A stretch of DNA of 64,000 nt, from assembly GCF_000972845.2 (NCBI RefSeq), contig NC_040032.1, forward strand, positions 19,888,248-19,952,247. The letters are read 5' to 3'. The DNA is from Larimichthys crocea. Taxonomy: Eukaryota > Chordata > Actinopteri > Sciaenidae. The notes under the pieces were generated by a model, which was not told the origin of the DNA, did no database searches, and saw only the letters and a program-made list of their open reading frames with translations. The position numbers were made by a program, and so were the translations under genes. Each line of letters starts with the position of its first letter. Positions within the stretch are counted from its first letter, which is position 1. Of this stretch, positions 1 to 29,713 are shown piece after piece.

Positions 1-16872
<16,872 letters not shown>

Positions 16873-17620
16873 TTCCCTCTGAGCCCGTCGGACCAGGAAA
16901 CCAACTGCTTTATCCTAAATGGCCACACGACGATGCAATAATGGCCGGAGACAACACACACGCTAGTTAAACAGATCTGTAGAGTAGAAACTGCTTGTTA
17001 TGCATGAAGTCAAAACGACGACAGTACAACGGCTCACCTGCTTGTCCAGAATATTTTCAGAAATAATGCTAATGACAGCCAGTTATTCAGGTACTTGTGG
17101 TGGTGTTAAGGGAAATATTATTGGTTCAGATGACTGCTGAAACTGCCCCTTTTCACCTCTTTTCTAAAAAAAAATTTCTCAGTGATTCGATAGTTCAACA
17201 GTGACCTCAGCCGTCGTTTTCTACGACACTGTTTTTACCCTGTTGCATTTCTTGGTCATCGTTATATGGAGATTTACATACTTCCAGTTCTTTCATGGTC
17301 AGTTCAGTAAATACATCCAAGAAAAACATGACAGCCGTTACAGCCGTTTGTGCAATGACTGAATTTCTAAAAATCTTTAGGTCATAAAAACTATTGGTGC
17401 ATCTTATTTTATTTAACAAACCTGAAATATTTCATTTTACTCGGACTGCACTGCAGGCCATTTAGCCACTTTAATTAACGTTTAGCACAAACCCGTTACC
17501 TTCTCGGTGTATAAACGCTTTTGTAAGTCTGATAAGTCTACAACATATTTGCAAGAGTCAGAGGATAAAACTGTACATAATCTGTAGCCTGTAAATAAGA
17601 GCTTAGTGTTTTATAACAGC

Positions 17621-17752
17621 TTGCTGTTGATGTTTAATTCAGCCCGTCTGGGCTTTAATTTCCACACTATCTCTACTGTCTTCACCCATGACCCTGCACT
17701 TACCAGCGTTGGTGCTAGAAACACTGAATTCACTCCTCAAACACTCAGTTTT
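17621..17752 (+). repeat. 3' UTR direct duplication, copy 1
   Basis: About 130 bp that recurs at 18304-18436 with high identity. The shared core includes TGTTTAATTCAG, CGTCTGGGCTTTAATTTCCA and AGCGTTGGTGCTAGAAACAC. The two copies start about 683 bp apart. Confidence 0.85.
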
Positions 17753-18303
17753 AGTGACACTGCAGCTTGTTGCATAAAATGAGTTTTTCTTTTCCTGAGG
17801 TGAAGAGACACTTAATTAACTTTCCTGGAAACTTGTGTAAATGTCTTCTCTCTTTATAAGCGCAGCAGCAGCGAACGCAGTGTCGGTCTTTACTGTATAT
17901 GACATTTAAAAAGGCTAAATGATCATTGAATCACATGGATTATAAAACTGCTCCTATACTGATGTTTGAGGGATGAAACTTTGTTACAGAACAGAATCTG
18001 CAGCATGTGTCAATGGTCCAAAAGTGAGTGTTTTTGCTTCAACGTCACTGACTGGAGCTTACAAGTCCATGTTCTTTCATTCCCAGAGAGCTATCTCACC
18101 ACAATTTATTCACCACGCAACTAAAAATTCAGCCATTATTATTCATTTAAAAAGAGTACGGAAACAAGAGGAAGCGGCTAGCAAAGTTAATCAAACCCAT
18201 TGTGATGTGATGCAGATAGAGTCTCTCATTCAGACTATAAATCAACACTGAATCAAACAGTACGGCTTTGTAAGAGTGTGACATGAGCTGCACCTCTGGC
18301 CTC

Positions 18304-18436
18304 TTGCTATTGATGTTTAATTCAGTCCGTCTGGGCTTTAATTTCCACATTAAATCCACTTTCCTCACCTTATGACCCTACACTTAGCAGCGTTGGTGCT
18401 AGAAACACTGAATTCACTCCTCAAACATTCAGTTTC
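18304..18436 (+). repeat. 3' UTR direct duplication, copy 2
   Basis: Second copy of the block at 17621-17752, same orientation, differing by scattered substitutions and small indels. It lies inside the probable TRIM37 3' UTR. Confidence 0.85.
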
Positions 18437-19525
18437 AGATGAGATGATTGGGGGAAAAAAGTTAGTGGCATCACAGTAGCCGTCAAAAACAAAATACCTA
18501 ACACATGCAGGTAATTTTTTTGCCTAGTGAATAATTGTTGCTGGTGTTAGGTGAGCTCTGACAATTTAGCAGCAAAACGTTGTTTAAGATGTCCCTGCTT
18601 ACTCTACAGTAGAAAGTGTTTTCATTTAAAAACTGCTGAGTTGAGGCAGATGACATTGTCTCTCAAAATGTTTTTTTGTTGTTTTTTTATGCCGTGAGCT
18701 CCACAAATGAAATTGCATTTTGCTTTAATTGGCTTGGGAAAAGGCAGACGTTTGAGAGAATGTTTTTGCAATGTGGGTGAATGGACCAGTCGAGTAGAAA
18801 CTGATTTATTAACGTTTTTTTTTTATTTTGATATAACTTGACCACAAAGGTATAGAAATTATGTAACATGTTTTGTGCTACACTGTTTGCTTGCTGCTTC
18901 ACTGGATTTTCTTCATGGATATATTACTCTTCACCTCACTACTCTTACTCAACATAGCAAACTTGAAAAATGTCACACTGACATGATTTCTAAACGCTGG
19001 TGAGATTGAAAACATGTTTGGAAATTGAGCAGTTTAACAGACTTATCATTGAGCCACTCTTATTTTGAAGGCCACTTATGATTGGATTGAAGAAGCAACA
19101 TTATTCCAAACCTCTGCAGTCGTTAGTTTACATTGTAAATATCTTGGTGTATATACAGTTGTGGGGCTTGCTGTACATGTGCCTGAAAGTGCATGGCTTT
19201 TATTGGCTGAAATGAAGGAGGAAGGATGTCTTGTTTGCACCAAGACCATGTCAAATTCAACTCAGTTCCTACACGAGAATGAAGATTTTTGAAATGTTAA
19301 TATTTCCCCTACAATTTCAGACCACTTGATCATGTGGTTTTTGACTTTTCCTCTGTTACTGCTGCTTTACATGTTCATGGTTGAGGCGCTGGAAACAGTA
19401 GCCGGCCTCCCACCGTTTATTAACAGTTTTTCCTATTTGTGCTTGTTGTGTCAAAAGCTGCTTTTATTTTGAATGTTCCCAGAATGCACTATGAATTATT
19501 TGATGTGTACATTTCCTTAATATGG

Positions 19526-19535
19526 AATAAATAAA
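19526..19535 (+). terminator. trim37: Overlapping polyadenylation signals, TRIM37
   Basis: Two overlapping AATAAA hexamers are followed about 30 nt later by a T/G-rich stretch (TCGTGTCTTCTGCC), the usual layout of a mammalian or fish cleavage site. Confidence 0.6.
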
Positions 19536-20689
19536 ATGTTTTAAGATCCTGGAAATGAGTACAGTCTCGTGTCTTCTGCCTTCCAGTACTTTGCATTTGG
19601 GTCACAGCGAGGTTAGAACAGCCAGATTTTTATAACTGAAAATTAAACGATAATTTCATTTTGTCATATTTAGAATAACCTCTCATAATGACCTAGTTGA
19701 AGGAAACTATTTGACAACTGACAATGATCGATTTTTACAGCGACCAGTTATTAATGCATCTGTTAGCCTATGTCTCACAACCTGGAGAATTGTTTCCAAC
19801 CTGCTCTTGTTTCCTGCCCCATTACATTTATTTTTAGCAATGTTGCTGAATTCCCAGATCCCAGCGAAGTGGTGAGTACAAAGTTATTCTTACAGAAAGA
19901 ACTATAAAAGCAATAATAAACTGTATAAATGTGTCTTTTTTAAAATTAAGTTTAACTGTATGTTGAACTGAAACAAGTAATTATTTTAGTTAAGTATTAA
20001 TCTTTGATGTTTTTCTCAATACAACTATCTAAGCAGGCAGGTGCTCTGTATGATGACTGCTGATCTTCATAATTTAGTTGGCAGTAGAGCGCACAATTCC
20101 CTAAAAAGAGCAATGTTAAAGATTTTAGATGGACTGTTTTGAAAAGATCAAAATCAAATGCAGAAAACTAGACCCATTTTCTTCTAATGTAACTCGACCA
20201 CTGACTTTTCCATCTGAGAATCAGGTGTGTTATGCGAATATAATGGCTAATAGATAGATGTTATACAGGTGTTATACATGTATATACATGCATCCGTATT
20301 CTAGTGACTCGGTTTACTCTTAAAGTTGGCTGACTCAGTCTTTTTAAAGAATCTGGGATATCCTGACTTTTCGCCTATGCTTTTAGGGTACGTTCCGTTT
20401 GAAATATCAATTGGAGCACTCTCTGAAGTTTCTGAAGATTTCCAACTTCTGATTTCATCAATTGCAACCACAAAATCCAGGATGGCCACTTAACATCAAC
20501 AGTATTGAAAAGTATATACTATTTATTATCACTTGTATCTTTTGTGTCGGATTAAATCGTCGTATACGCACAGTATCGTACAACTTTTACCTGCAGACAT
20601 GTTGCTGCAGTGTTTGTATGTGCAAAATGTTGCATAATGCATTGTTATTATGTGGTCTGTGACTGGCCAGTTCACTGTGGCAACAGGCT

Positions 20690-20900
20690 TACCAAAGTAG
20701 CCCAGACGTCTCTTTCCCTAGCCTCGTCCTTCAGCTTCTCTTGAGGATAGATGGGCGGATGTTCCCTCGGATATGTAATCCCTTCGGCATGTTCTGGGTC
20801 TAACCTAGGGTCTCCTCCCAAGTTGACATACCCTGAAAAGGTGTCCCAAGGAGGTTGCTCTATGTTCCCTCCGCATGTCTGATGCTCTGTTACTTGGACT
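20690..20900. mobile_element. Degenerate retroelement-like fragment
   Basis: The pattern AGCCCAGACGTCTCTTTCCC, TTCTGGGTCTAACCTAGGGT and GTGTCCCAAGGAGG is a decayed match to a very common teleost repeat with AGCCCAGACCTCCCTCTCCC. The exact family cannot be assigned by eye. Confidence 0.45.
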
Positions 20901-21807
20901 AGTTTTTGCAGTCAGGGATCAGCCTTTGGTCCTTTTGCCTTTGGTCAGAGTGGGGAAGACGCTGTGCTAATGAAGGACCAAATGCAGCCCATGACTGTCT
21001 GGAGGCTGGATGTCACCAAGCAGTCACTAGTCAGGAAGAAGCAGGTCATTAGTCAGTCTCCACTTCTCATGCATGCCCAGTGGCGTCAGCAAATCAGACT
21101 GTTAATAAATCTGATAAATTATTTGTAGAAGAGCCCTCATGTCCTTTCCTTCTGTCTGGATTTCATCAACCTTTTTTCCCTCAAAGCACCAAACTGCTGG
21201 AATGGAAAGAATAAAGCCAGATTATGAGTGGGGTGAACCGATGAGTCTTTTTATAGAAAGAATGTGGAGGACTGCTCACTTTTGTAAAGCCGTTTATGTA
21301 ATAGCAGACAGCACTGTTCCACATGAAAGCCCTGTTACAGCATCACATCGCTCCTCACACTGTGCGGCTTCTGATATTTCAATCTGCTACATGAAAACCA
21401 TTTGTTCAGGTTTCCTATTATTCACTACACAAAGAATTACTACCTGTTGACCCTAATAATAGTTTTTTTCATAACTCTGGAGCATTAATATGTTGTTAGT
21501 AAACTCATCTTTGATTTATATTTCATGTTTCACACAGATGGCTCTATTTTGCAAAGATGGAGCATCTCTGATGTTGTTTACAACTGTCTGAAGGGTTGCT
21601 TTGAATGTTTGCCTTTTGTGAAATATTGGAAAATTTCAAAACTTCTTTGAGCTTCCTTCTGTCTTCTTTCTTCAGCAGTTGGAACTATCCGTGACGTTTA
21701 AATAATTCATTCGGTGGAACAAGAAACAAGTCAGATGAAGCTGTGAGAAGAAGCCCCGAGTAGATGCTGCTTTTTTGTACTTATACACACCTATTATATG
21801 TTTAATC

Positions 21808-21905
21808 CTAAAGGTCCAGTTTGTAGGATTTTATGGCATCTAGTGGTAAAGTTTCAGATTACAACCAACTGAATAGTCCCTACCTCACCCTCCAGCTCCT
21901 TTCAT
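21808..21905 (+). mobile_element. Truncated copy of the 37.1-kb TIR element family
   Basis: It begins TAAAGGTCCAGTTTGTAGGA and continues with a diverged copy of the left part of the element at 37095. The right terminal repeat was not found, so it is a fragment. Confidence 0.6.
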
Positions 21906-23497
21906 TTTAGAACATTTTTAATTAAATTTAATTTAATGGGTTATTTAACAACATTTAAACTGAAGCTGGTGCATAAAAGTATCTGAGATGTATCCAGTGC
22001 CACGTTAAAATTAGTATTTCGGCCACGTTGTCCATGTGCATGTCACCAAAAGACTTACACATGCACAGAGAAAGCATCGTGGGTAATTCAATGTCGTATC
22101 ATCACGAGCAGACCAAAGAAGACCAAAGAAACCAAACTGACAAAGATCAAAACTCTCCAAGAAAGAAAAGCCACCAGCCATCACCTTGGTCTAATCTTTA
22201 TATACATGATAATTAGTCACCAGTTACAATACACATATTTATATACTACAGGAACACAGATAATACAGGTACTCAACATGTGTTTTACTGTTTCTTTTTT
22301 TTTTCTTTTTTTAAACCTAACCTGCATGTTGAAGAAGAGCCAATCGTGGGGTTTGTCTTCCATTATAAAGGACAAGAAGGACAGGTCTGTAGGTCGGGAC
22401 CTATCACAGCCCTTGGTGATCTTAGCCCCTTGCCCCCTCTCATCCACATGAAGCCACTGGCCTACATTTGAACAGAGTGCATGGGTCCAAGAGGTCCAAA
22501 CACCAGACAATCTTTTCAAATGTACACAAACTGCTGAGGAATGCCGAAACAACCCAAATGTCCTGCCTCCTTTTATCACAGCAAGAAGAAAGCTTCACAT
22601 TCATTTTTCCGTGGTCGTGCAGCTCATTTAACTTTTAACATTCAAACTCGAGCTGGTCGCAAACTTCTTACAGGAGGTGTAGGGGTGTGGTAAATGAACT
22701 TTACCACTGGGCAGCAGATTATCACTCCAATCTGAATCTCTATGGGAAAAATGAATAGGAAATTAACTTCAGGAACTCAGTATTTATGCTCTGTGACCTT
22801 TCAAGTATGGCTGACAGAACTACAATTTTGTTGCATCCTTCAGCAGAAGACAAACCCTCAGAGAGCCTTTTAATGCAACGTCATTATTGCTTACAGAGAA
22901 AAAGAAAAGCTTTTTTGTGTACATAGACACACAGTGCAGATTCATGGAGGGCCCTATAGTTAGACAGTGATTATGGGAGAGCAGAGCTGAACGTCTGCTT
23001 ACTTTCGTCATTAGGGGAGGGAAACATCCGACTCAGAGGAACCTTTAGTGTAAGCAGAGCATGAGGGAGGGAGGACGTGTATGTTTCTTGAGCTTAGGTA
23101 GAGGTTTTACCACAAGGAATGATGGTAAACGTTTTTATTGCTCATACAGTGACAACTTTGATATGATGATTAACACTTTATATAACTAATTCACAAGGTT
23201 TTTGGTGAAAGCGACCCATGGATCCTTGTCACTGTTGTGTTACGTCTCTCCCTCCAGAGTGCAGTGCAATGACCTGCCATGAAACTACATCAGTGATTTG
23301 AAAAAATCAACCGTGAATCACAGGGGACAGAAAACTACTGCTTCACTGCACAGCTGCTCTGAGGCGTGGCCACAAATACAACATGCTTCAGTCTGTACAC
23401 ACAGCAGTTTTCCATGGCAGCGCAGATCTGCTACCATTTACAAGAAACACAAAGAAAGATCTTGTTATAATGACGTAGCGTCTCATTGTAAGAAGAA

Positions 23498-23518
23498 CCA
23501 GAGCCAGTCTGGCTCTGG
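23498..23518. repeat. 21-bp palindrome
   Basis: CCAGAGCCAG and its exact reverse complement are separated by one base. Intergenic. Confidence 0.8.
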
Positions 23519-26507
23519 GGATGGGTTAGTCCCATGATGATTGGTCCACAGTGAGATATCCTAACAACTATTGGATGGACTGCCTTGACATTTGGTACAG
23601 AAACGTTCCCCTTGGTGATGCCAAGGTTTCTACTTAGCACACACAACAGACCTTTTTCAAAGCAGCCATTTTGCGCTGACCCTATTATTTCATCTCAAAA
23701 TGGTCCACTACTTGCTTTTTACCAAATCCGCAAATGTTTAAATCCGAACACGCTAAACCAAGATGGTGACCATGGAAAGCATAATGTCTGCTTAACATTC
23801 TGATCAAGCTCTTATTCTCATCAATTCGAGGATTCACCATTCTCCCTGTGTATAACTATGGCTAAAGAAATCATTGTCATTATAACAAGATCCTGAGAAA
23901 AACCCTTGATCCCTCTTCTCTACTGCCCTGTGTGATCGGTTAAAAGATCTCATCGGTGATCTAAAAGACAACACAGTGACTCTAAGTTAGGCTCAATTTT
24001 CCATTTTACCGTGTTCCTCATCTCTAATCAACACCACGCTAATCATCTAACACCTTCAGATTTGAAATGAAAACCTACGAACTACTGATATATTCTGATT
24101 GGCAAGATGTGTTTTCTTTTTTTTTTAAGGCTGGTACTGATACAACATTTTTAGTCGAATCTGCAGATTGGGGATGAGTATTTTATGTTGATAATTAACA
24201 TCTTTATGGATGTTTTTACCCAGATCTGTATTCATGTCAGGGCAGGAAAGCGGGGTGAAACAGCAGCTAGGCCACGATGGGACACTACAACTCTCCAACG
24301 AAAGCCAGACCGGTTCAACACCTTTTTATGCTTTAGCAGCTCTTGAAGGCAGAGGCAGGGTTTATAGACTGATGCCTCTCAAGCGGTTCAATAACATCAT
24401 TCCCACATCCACCTCAGTCTGGTGGTGGGAGATTTGTGACAGTCCAACATGTGACCCAACAGTCGGGCCTCCTGAAGCATGGATTAAAACCACTGATTTA
24501 CAAGACAATTATTATATGTACACTCCTCCAGCATTTGCTCAACTCAATATTAGTACTTATAATATACATACGCATCCGTGCCTAAGTGAATATTTGAAAT
24601 GACTGTGATTTCCATTGTTTTCAGATGCTTCACCCATCTTCTCTCGGCTATCAACCAACGCTTCTGGAGACTGTAGTGACACTCCCACAAAGGGATCCAG
24701 TGGCTTCAGTTTGTTGAGTGTCTCGACAGTACATTCCTGATAGATAGACGCCCCCGGAAAAGAAGAAGAAGGATCTCCCAAAGACACACCACCTCATGTC
24801 GACCCACTTTGCAGAGTCTTTGAGGATGTTCTGGGACATGAGGTACATTCTGCTCCACTGACAGTCTGATGCTCTTCACTAGTCAGTCCATGGGATGGTT
24901 ACAGGAGAGTGAAATGAAACAATGGAGAGCTCAAGTAAAGGCGAGTCCCCGTCTACCAGCAAGACCAAAAGGGGAGGTGATTGCCTTCTTTGTCAAAGAT
25001 GAAAAAAATAAAAGAGTACCTGTTGTCTAATGAATCACCTGTTTTCAATATCACACCCCTTGTGGGTGTTTCATAAGCCAGGAAAGTGGAGGCACAATTT
25101 ACAGAACCTGGTCATTACAAAAATCCTGACATTTACTGAATTAACCAAACAATGTGGAATGAATGTTTGGGAATGTGAGGGAATTAATGTGTCCAAATGA
25201 CAAATCGGTAAGCCCATTCCCCCGAAATGCAAATGTCCAATCATAGCTTAGAAACTGTAACACAGCACGGCAGGTCTGTCAAACTTTTCATTTCACTGCA
25301 TGTCAAAACGGCGTACATGGGGCTATATAAAGTGTAATATGTAAAGTTAAAAATTAAAACGGTATAACATAAATCTCATAACCGGCATGCTAACTTTTTG
25401 CCTGGAATGTGCAGTATTACCCTCAGTCTTTCTGCCTTATGTCCTCTTCAGTATGCAGCCATCAAAGGCGTATTTAATACCATATTTTTTTACAGGGTTC
25501 TTGTTTCCAAATCAACCAGACACAACACTAGCTAGCTAGGATAAAATAAACGTGTCATTTCAGCCAAAATAGGAAGTTCAAATGTGGCTGCTTTTGTGTA
25601 ACGTCTGTTTAAAATTGAGGACCCATTGTTTTTTGATATGTAAATGAGCCACCGTTGTCGTTTTCATATGCGTAATATGCGAGAATCAAATGTTTGACAG
25701 CCATCAGTAACTAAGACGGGCTGGGCTTAGGGAACAGTCATTTGTAAGAGGCAACCAAAGGAGTTCAAGCATGTTAAAAGGAACAGGGGTCATTTTAGTA
25801 CTTTGAAAGGGCTTACGTACGATTTCATAGTTTCATAACATCTGTGTGGTACAGTTAGTTTACAGTCATCAAGTATGCTTAGATACAGTTACGTTATTGT
25901 GCGTATTCCAAAGATAGTTACACATTTAAAGCAGTGTTTCCACAGATCAGTCTCACCAAGTTAACTGGGTATTAGGTACTATAATACTTTAGCGGGAGGA
26001 TTATAATTTGATGAGTACATAGTTGTTTGTTGATTATGGTTATGAATTAGCATTAAATACGAACTCTATAGAATGGACTACCTATCATATTTGGTGTTAT
26101 ATGAAACCAATGAATGCAGATAGAAGACTGGCTTTTATTTCTTAGCCAGGTGTTCCGAACAAGTTCAGTCTCTGAAAGAGGGCTGCAAACATTAACTTAA
26201 GTTCTGCACTGTCAGTGTTAGACAGCAGAGTGGGGGTACTCCATTGAAGAATCTAGATCAGATCGGAGAAAGATCCAATTATAAAGGCGCTCTGGGGCCT
26301 CTGCGGAGTCCGTCTCAGTGGATTACACTAGTAGCAGGAGCTATATAGCAAATGGTGATGACTGGGATGTTCGCTGTGTAGTATTGTGTTGTAGGGGTTG
26401 TTAACACCACAACTTTATTTAAAGATAGAAAACTTTTTTTTTCTATAACCTCAAGCTACTGAGGCACACAAATGTGCAGATTCTCTTTATGTTTTTGAAT
26501 CTTAATG

Positions 26508-26966
26508 GACAGTTTGGGGAATATGCTTATTCACTTTAACTACCACTCTCATGTCTGCACGCTAAACTGCTGTACAGCCAGCAGCCTGTTAGCTTAGCAT
26601 AAAACTCTCAAAATAGCTCTGTGTTGTTGATTTAATGAATACACAAACAGAGATGCAATAACCACAAATAGTTTGCTGATTTTCTTTTTGCATTTGGGCA
26701 GAGCTAAGCTAGGAGTTTTTCCCCTGCCGTAAGTCTCATTTTGAACCTTTAAAGGCTCGTAAATTTGCACCTAAATGCCGCAAACATCAAAAGACAGAGC
26801 TAAACTGTTTTAAGCTAAATAGCTTTTCCCCCTGTTCCAGCCTTTATGCTAAGCTAAGCTAAACGGCTAGTGGATGTAGCTTCATATTTAGCTCATAGAG
26901 TGGTATCAATCTTATTATCTCTTGGCGAGAAAGCAAATAAATGTACTTCCCAAAATGTCAAATTAT
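26508..26966. mobile_element. TIR-like repeat, GTTAGCTTAGC family
   Basis: It starts GGACAGTTTGGGGAATATGC and ends CCCAAAATGTCAAATTATTC, roughly inverted. Inside are CAGCAGCCTGTTAGCTTAGC and TATGCTAAGCTAAGC. Shares segments with the copy at 30127-30440. No coding frame. Confidence 0.55.
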
Positions 26967-28029
26967 TCTTTTAAAGTGGCACATAGTCATAATAATATGA
27001 CTGAAAGCACAAGCCAGACTTGACCTTAATGATGATATCAACACATGAATAGTTAGTAGTGGATATGCGTGTAAAGGACGTAGGCTTTAGTAACACATAT
27101 GGAAGGCACGTGTTCTGCAGCTTTCAACTATCCCGGCCCAACGTTAAATGGTTTGCACTTATCAAGCCTGCTGGAAAATACTTCTGTTCAGTGGGTTTTG
27201 TGTAAAATAAAGAAAATACACTTCAAATACTTGCAATAGCTATGTGGCCCAATGACAACTATAACAAAAATATATTTTTTAAATACCCCAACCCCCTCAA
27301 AAAACAAAACAAACAAACAAAAAAACCTTATTCCAGGACTATATCCCCATCTGGAATACTGGACTACATGAAGCATTTATTCAGGTAAGTGACTGCTAAT
27401 CTTTTATAATCCGGTGTTAAGTGCTTTTATCTGAAGACAAATTGTGGCTGGATAATGGCTGGGTCATTGACTGTATGGGAGGGGGAAGAACAGCATGTGC
27501 TTTCAGTCCCAGAAGCCAGGAGCGACAATTGTTCCAGCCTCCTCTCCAGTATGAACTTTCTATTCATCTGCCACCAAAAGATTGCTAAGGGGGACACAGA
27601 AGAAAGCTAGGCCCATCAGAGCTTAATGTAATGCTCAGTCGTTTCAACTTTCTCAGCAGCAAGACAAAAGATATGTGTCACGTCACCCTGCGTTTGCACC
27701 TGGGCAACATTTAGGAAAGAGAAATAATGAAGCAATCACAGTCACATTGCTGGTATGTGGTATGTCTTTTCTCTTAAATGCACAAAAAAAAATATACGCG
27801 GAAGTGATGATACACAAAGTATTTTGTAGCTTTGGTCTCTTTCTCTTAATGCCACTGTACTGCAACAATGACAAGTGTCCTTTGAATTTGTGGGAACGGT
27901 TTCAGGAAGGCTTCTTCAACTAGAGCATGACCTGACCCGATCGGCATGGCCAATATTTCCAGCTAATATTAGCTTAATGAACATCTGAGTAGTGGTTTAA
28001 TATCGTCCGATAAGTAACAAGAAATTACT

Positions 28030-28035
28030 TTATTT
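28030..28035 (-). terminator. ppm1e: Candidate polyadenylation signal for PPM1E
   Basis: TTTATT on the plus strand reads AATAAA on the minus strand about 745 nt beyond the PPM1E stop. Further copies lie at about 27376 and 26134, so the true 3' end is uncertain; mammalian PPM1E has a long 3' UTR. Confidence 0.3.
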
Positions 28036-28778
28036 CCAACCTCGCTAATGCTGTTGTGGCTGGAAGGGAGCAAAACCCCTGCAGCCCATTTATACTGTCC
28101 ACATAGTTTTGTCCAGGAAGTGTAATGTATTCTTTCTGCATGTACCTGAGAGCAACAAATGTGTCATAATACATAATTTCTGCTGAAAGATGCTGCTGAG
28201 AGTGTGGAGCGACCGAGCATTTAAATTAAACTTGTGTTCAGACTTAATGCAAGTGAACTTTTGGCCCCTTTGCACTGAACAGCTTTTGTAGTCCAATGCA
28301 GACTTAAGCTCTAAGCTAACAGTACACATCGAAAGTACACGAGATTGATTTTAAAATGTACCTGGAACTCCTGAAAGCCTCTCTGTTTATCCTCGTGCAT
28401 GAGGCAGAGTCACACAGGCTCTCAGATTGATTTCACATTCAGTCTGAACACATCTTATTAACCTGCATTTCCAGCTCTGGCTTCATGCTGACTGATCGAT
28501 GGAGAGGATATGGTTTTGAGCTTTACCTACAGCATTAAAGAGCAGGGCTTGTGTTTAGTGGGCCAGCTTTACATTGGGGAACATTTCGGCTTAGGACAGA
28601 GAGCACCACTCTTCCAACAGAGATTCAATAATCACGTAACAACTGCAGGAGCCACAACTACCTACTATCAAAGAAAGATGTGTTGTTGAAGGCAGAGGTG
28701 GGTAGGTGGGAGGATGGGCAGAGGGGCAGGGAGTGGGACTGAATAAATGAAGGAGATGGTTTGGTTTGGGTCACCTCT

Positions 28779-29713
28779 TCAGATGGTGTTATCATAGGGC
28801 AGATGAGGCACTGCCACTCCGGGCCTCCTGTTGGAGTAGCGCTCATTGTGCGGCAGCAACTGGCTAAATGGCAACAAGCCTAGCAGCTCCTTGGATGTGC
28901 CTGGCCACCTCCGGCCCAACCGGCGCCTACCATAAGTGAGCCTGCGGCTTCGCCTCACTGCCTGGCCTAACAGCATGGCTGTCTGGGGCCACAGTGGGTC
29001 CGTGAAGCTAGAGATGCTGGGCTCCTGAAAAGGGATACAGGACCTGCGCCTCTGTGGGCGTTCTTCTCGATAGATGGGGGAGGTCGTTAAGAGGTCGATG
29101 CTAAAGTCGGAGCAGGGCTGACTTGAGCCCTCGGTCAGAGATATGCGGCCCTCCAGCGAAGGCCCCAACAGGCTGAGGCTTGTTCTGTCCGTGAACGAGT
29201 CCGTTCGGTCTTCATAGCCGAGGTCAGCGGGGGCCGAGCACTGCTGCAGGGGCCAGCCTCCGCGACCCTTCCCCCCAATGTCTGCAGTGCTGCCACCTTC
29301 ACCACCATCTCGCTCTACCCTGACTGCCTCGTCTTCCTCCTCCTCATCTTCCTGTTCCTCCTCTTCTACCTCCGTGACCTCCTCCTCCTCAACTTCTCCC
29401 TCCACCACACCTTCCTCCTCGTCCTCTGTGCTGGTGGGTGGTGGGGAGCGGGGGTCCCGCAAGAAGACCACTATGACGGTGATATTATCGCTAGAGCCCG
29501 CATCACGGGCTGAGGCCACCAGCTTGTGGGCTACCATGGTGGTGTCTCCAGTGTTCTCCTGGAGGTGGTCACTGACCACGCGCACCGCCTCATCTGGACT
29601 CACTGTGTCCCAGAAGCCATCACAGGCCAGAATCAGGTAGTCTTCTGAACCGTCCAATGGGAAGATACCATGGTCTGCATCACCACAGATGTAGGGCTTG
29701 TGCTCTGAGTCGC
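28779..29713 (-). CDS. ppm1e: PPM1E exon 7: end of catalytic domain, acidic tract, C-terminal tail
   Basis: Encodes residues 311-621 and TGA. The catalytic domain closes with CDGFWDT and [16 protein letters not shown] Glu-rich tract follows at about 407-439 (24 of 33 residues acidic), then [20 protein letters not shown], conserved in mammals, and an Arg-rich tail (for example [18 protein letters not shown]) that could act as a nuclear or polybasic signal. The final residues are not recognisably conserved. Confidence 0.95.

Larger units (their letters stand above)
16873..19555 (+). other. trim37: Probable TRIM37 3' UTR
   Basis: Sequence after the stop shows no further coding signal and is AT-rich. 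The first AATAAA hexamers on this strand after the stop are at 19526-19535. A 3' UTR of about 2.7 kb is therefore the simplest reading; the cleavage site is inferred. The block contains an internal duplication (17621-17752 and 18304-18436). Confidence 0.6.
19556..28778. other. Intergenic region between convergent TRIM37 and PPM1E
   Basis: About 9.2 kb without a supported gene. The downstream (low-coordinate) part of the PPM1E 3' UTR probably occupies the right end. Repeat fragments were seen at about 20.69-20.90, 21.81-21.91, 23.53-23.65 and 26.51-26.97 kb. The longest open frame (24210-24602, 130 codons) has no recognisable protein features. Confidence 0.7.

Noticed and set aside
19839..19872. 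Exon-like segment: TTTTAG, a short ATG frame, then GTGAGT
   Set aside because: No partner exons in phase and no similarity to a known protein. It lies beyond the TRIM37 polyadenylation signals.
24210..24602. 130-codon intergenic open frame
   Set aside because: No recognisable protein family and no matching splice partners. Considered a chance or repeat-derived frame.
29278..29640. 120-codon Ser-rich frame on the plus strand
   Set aside because: Exact antisense shadow of the Glu-rich part of PPM1E exon 7.
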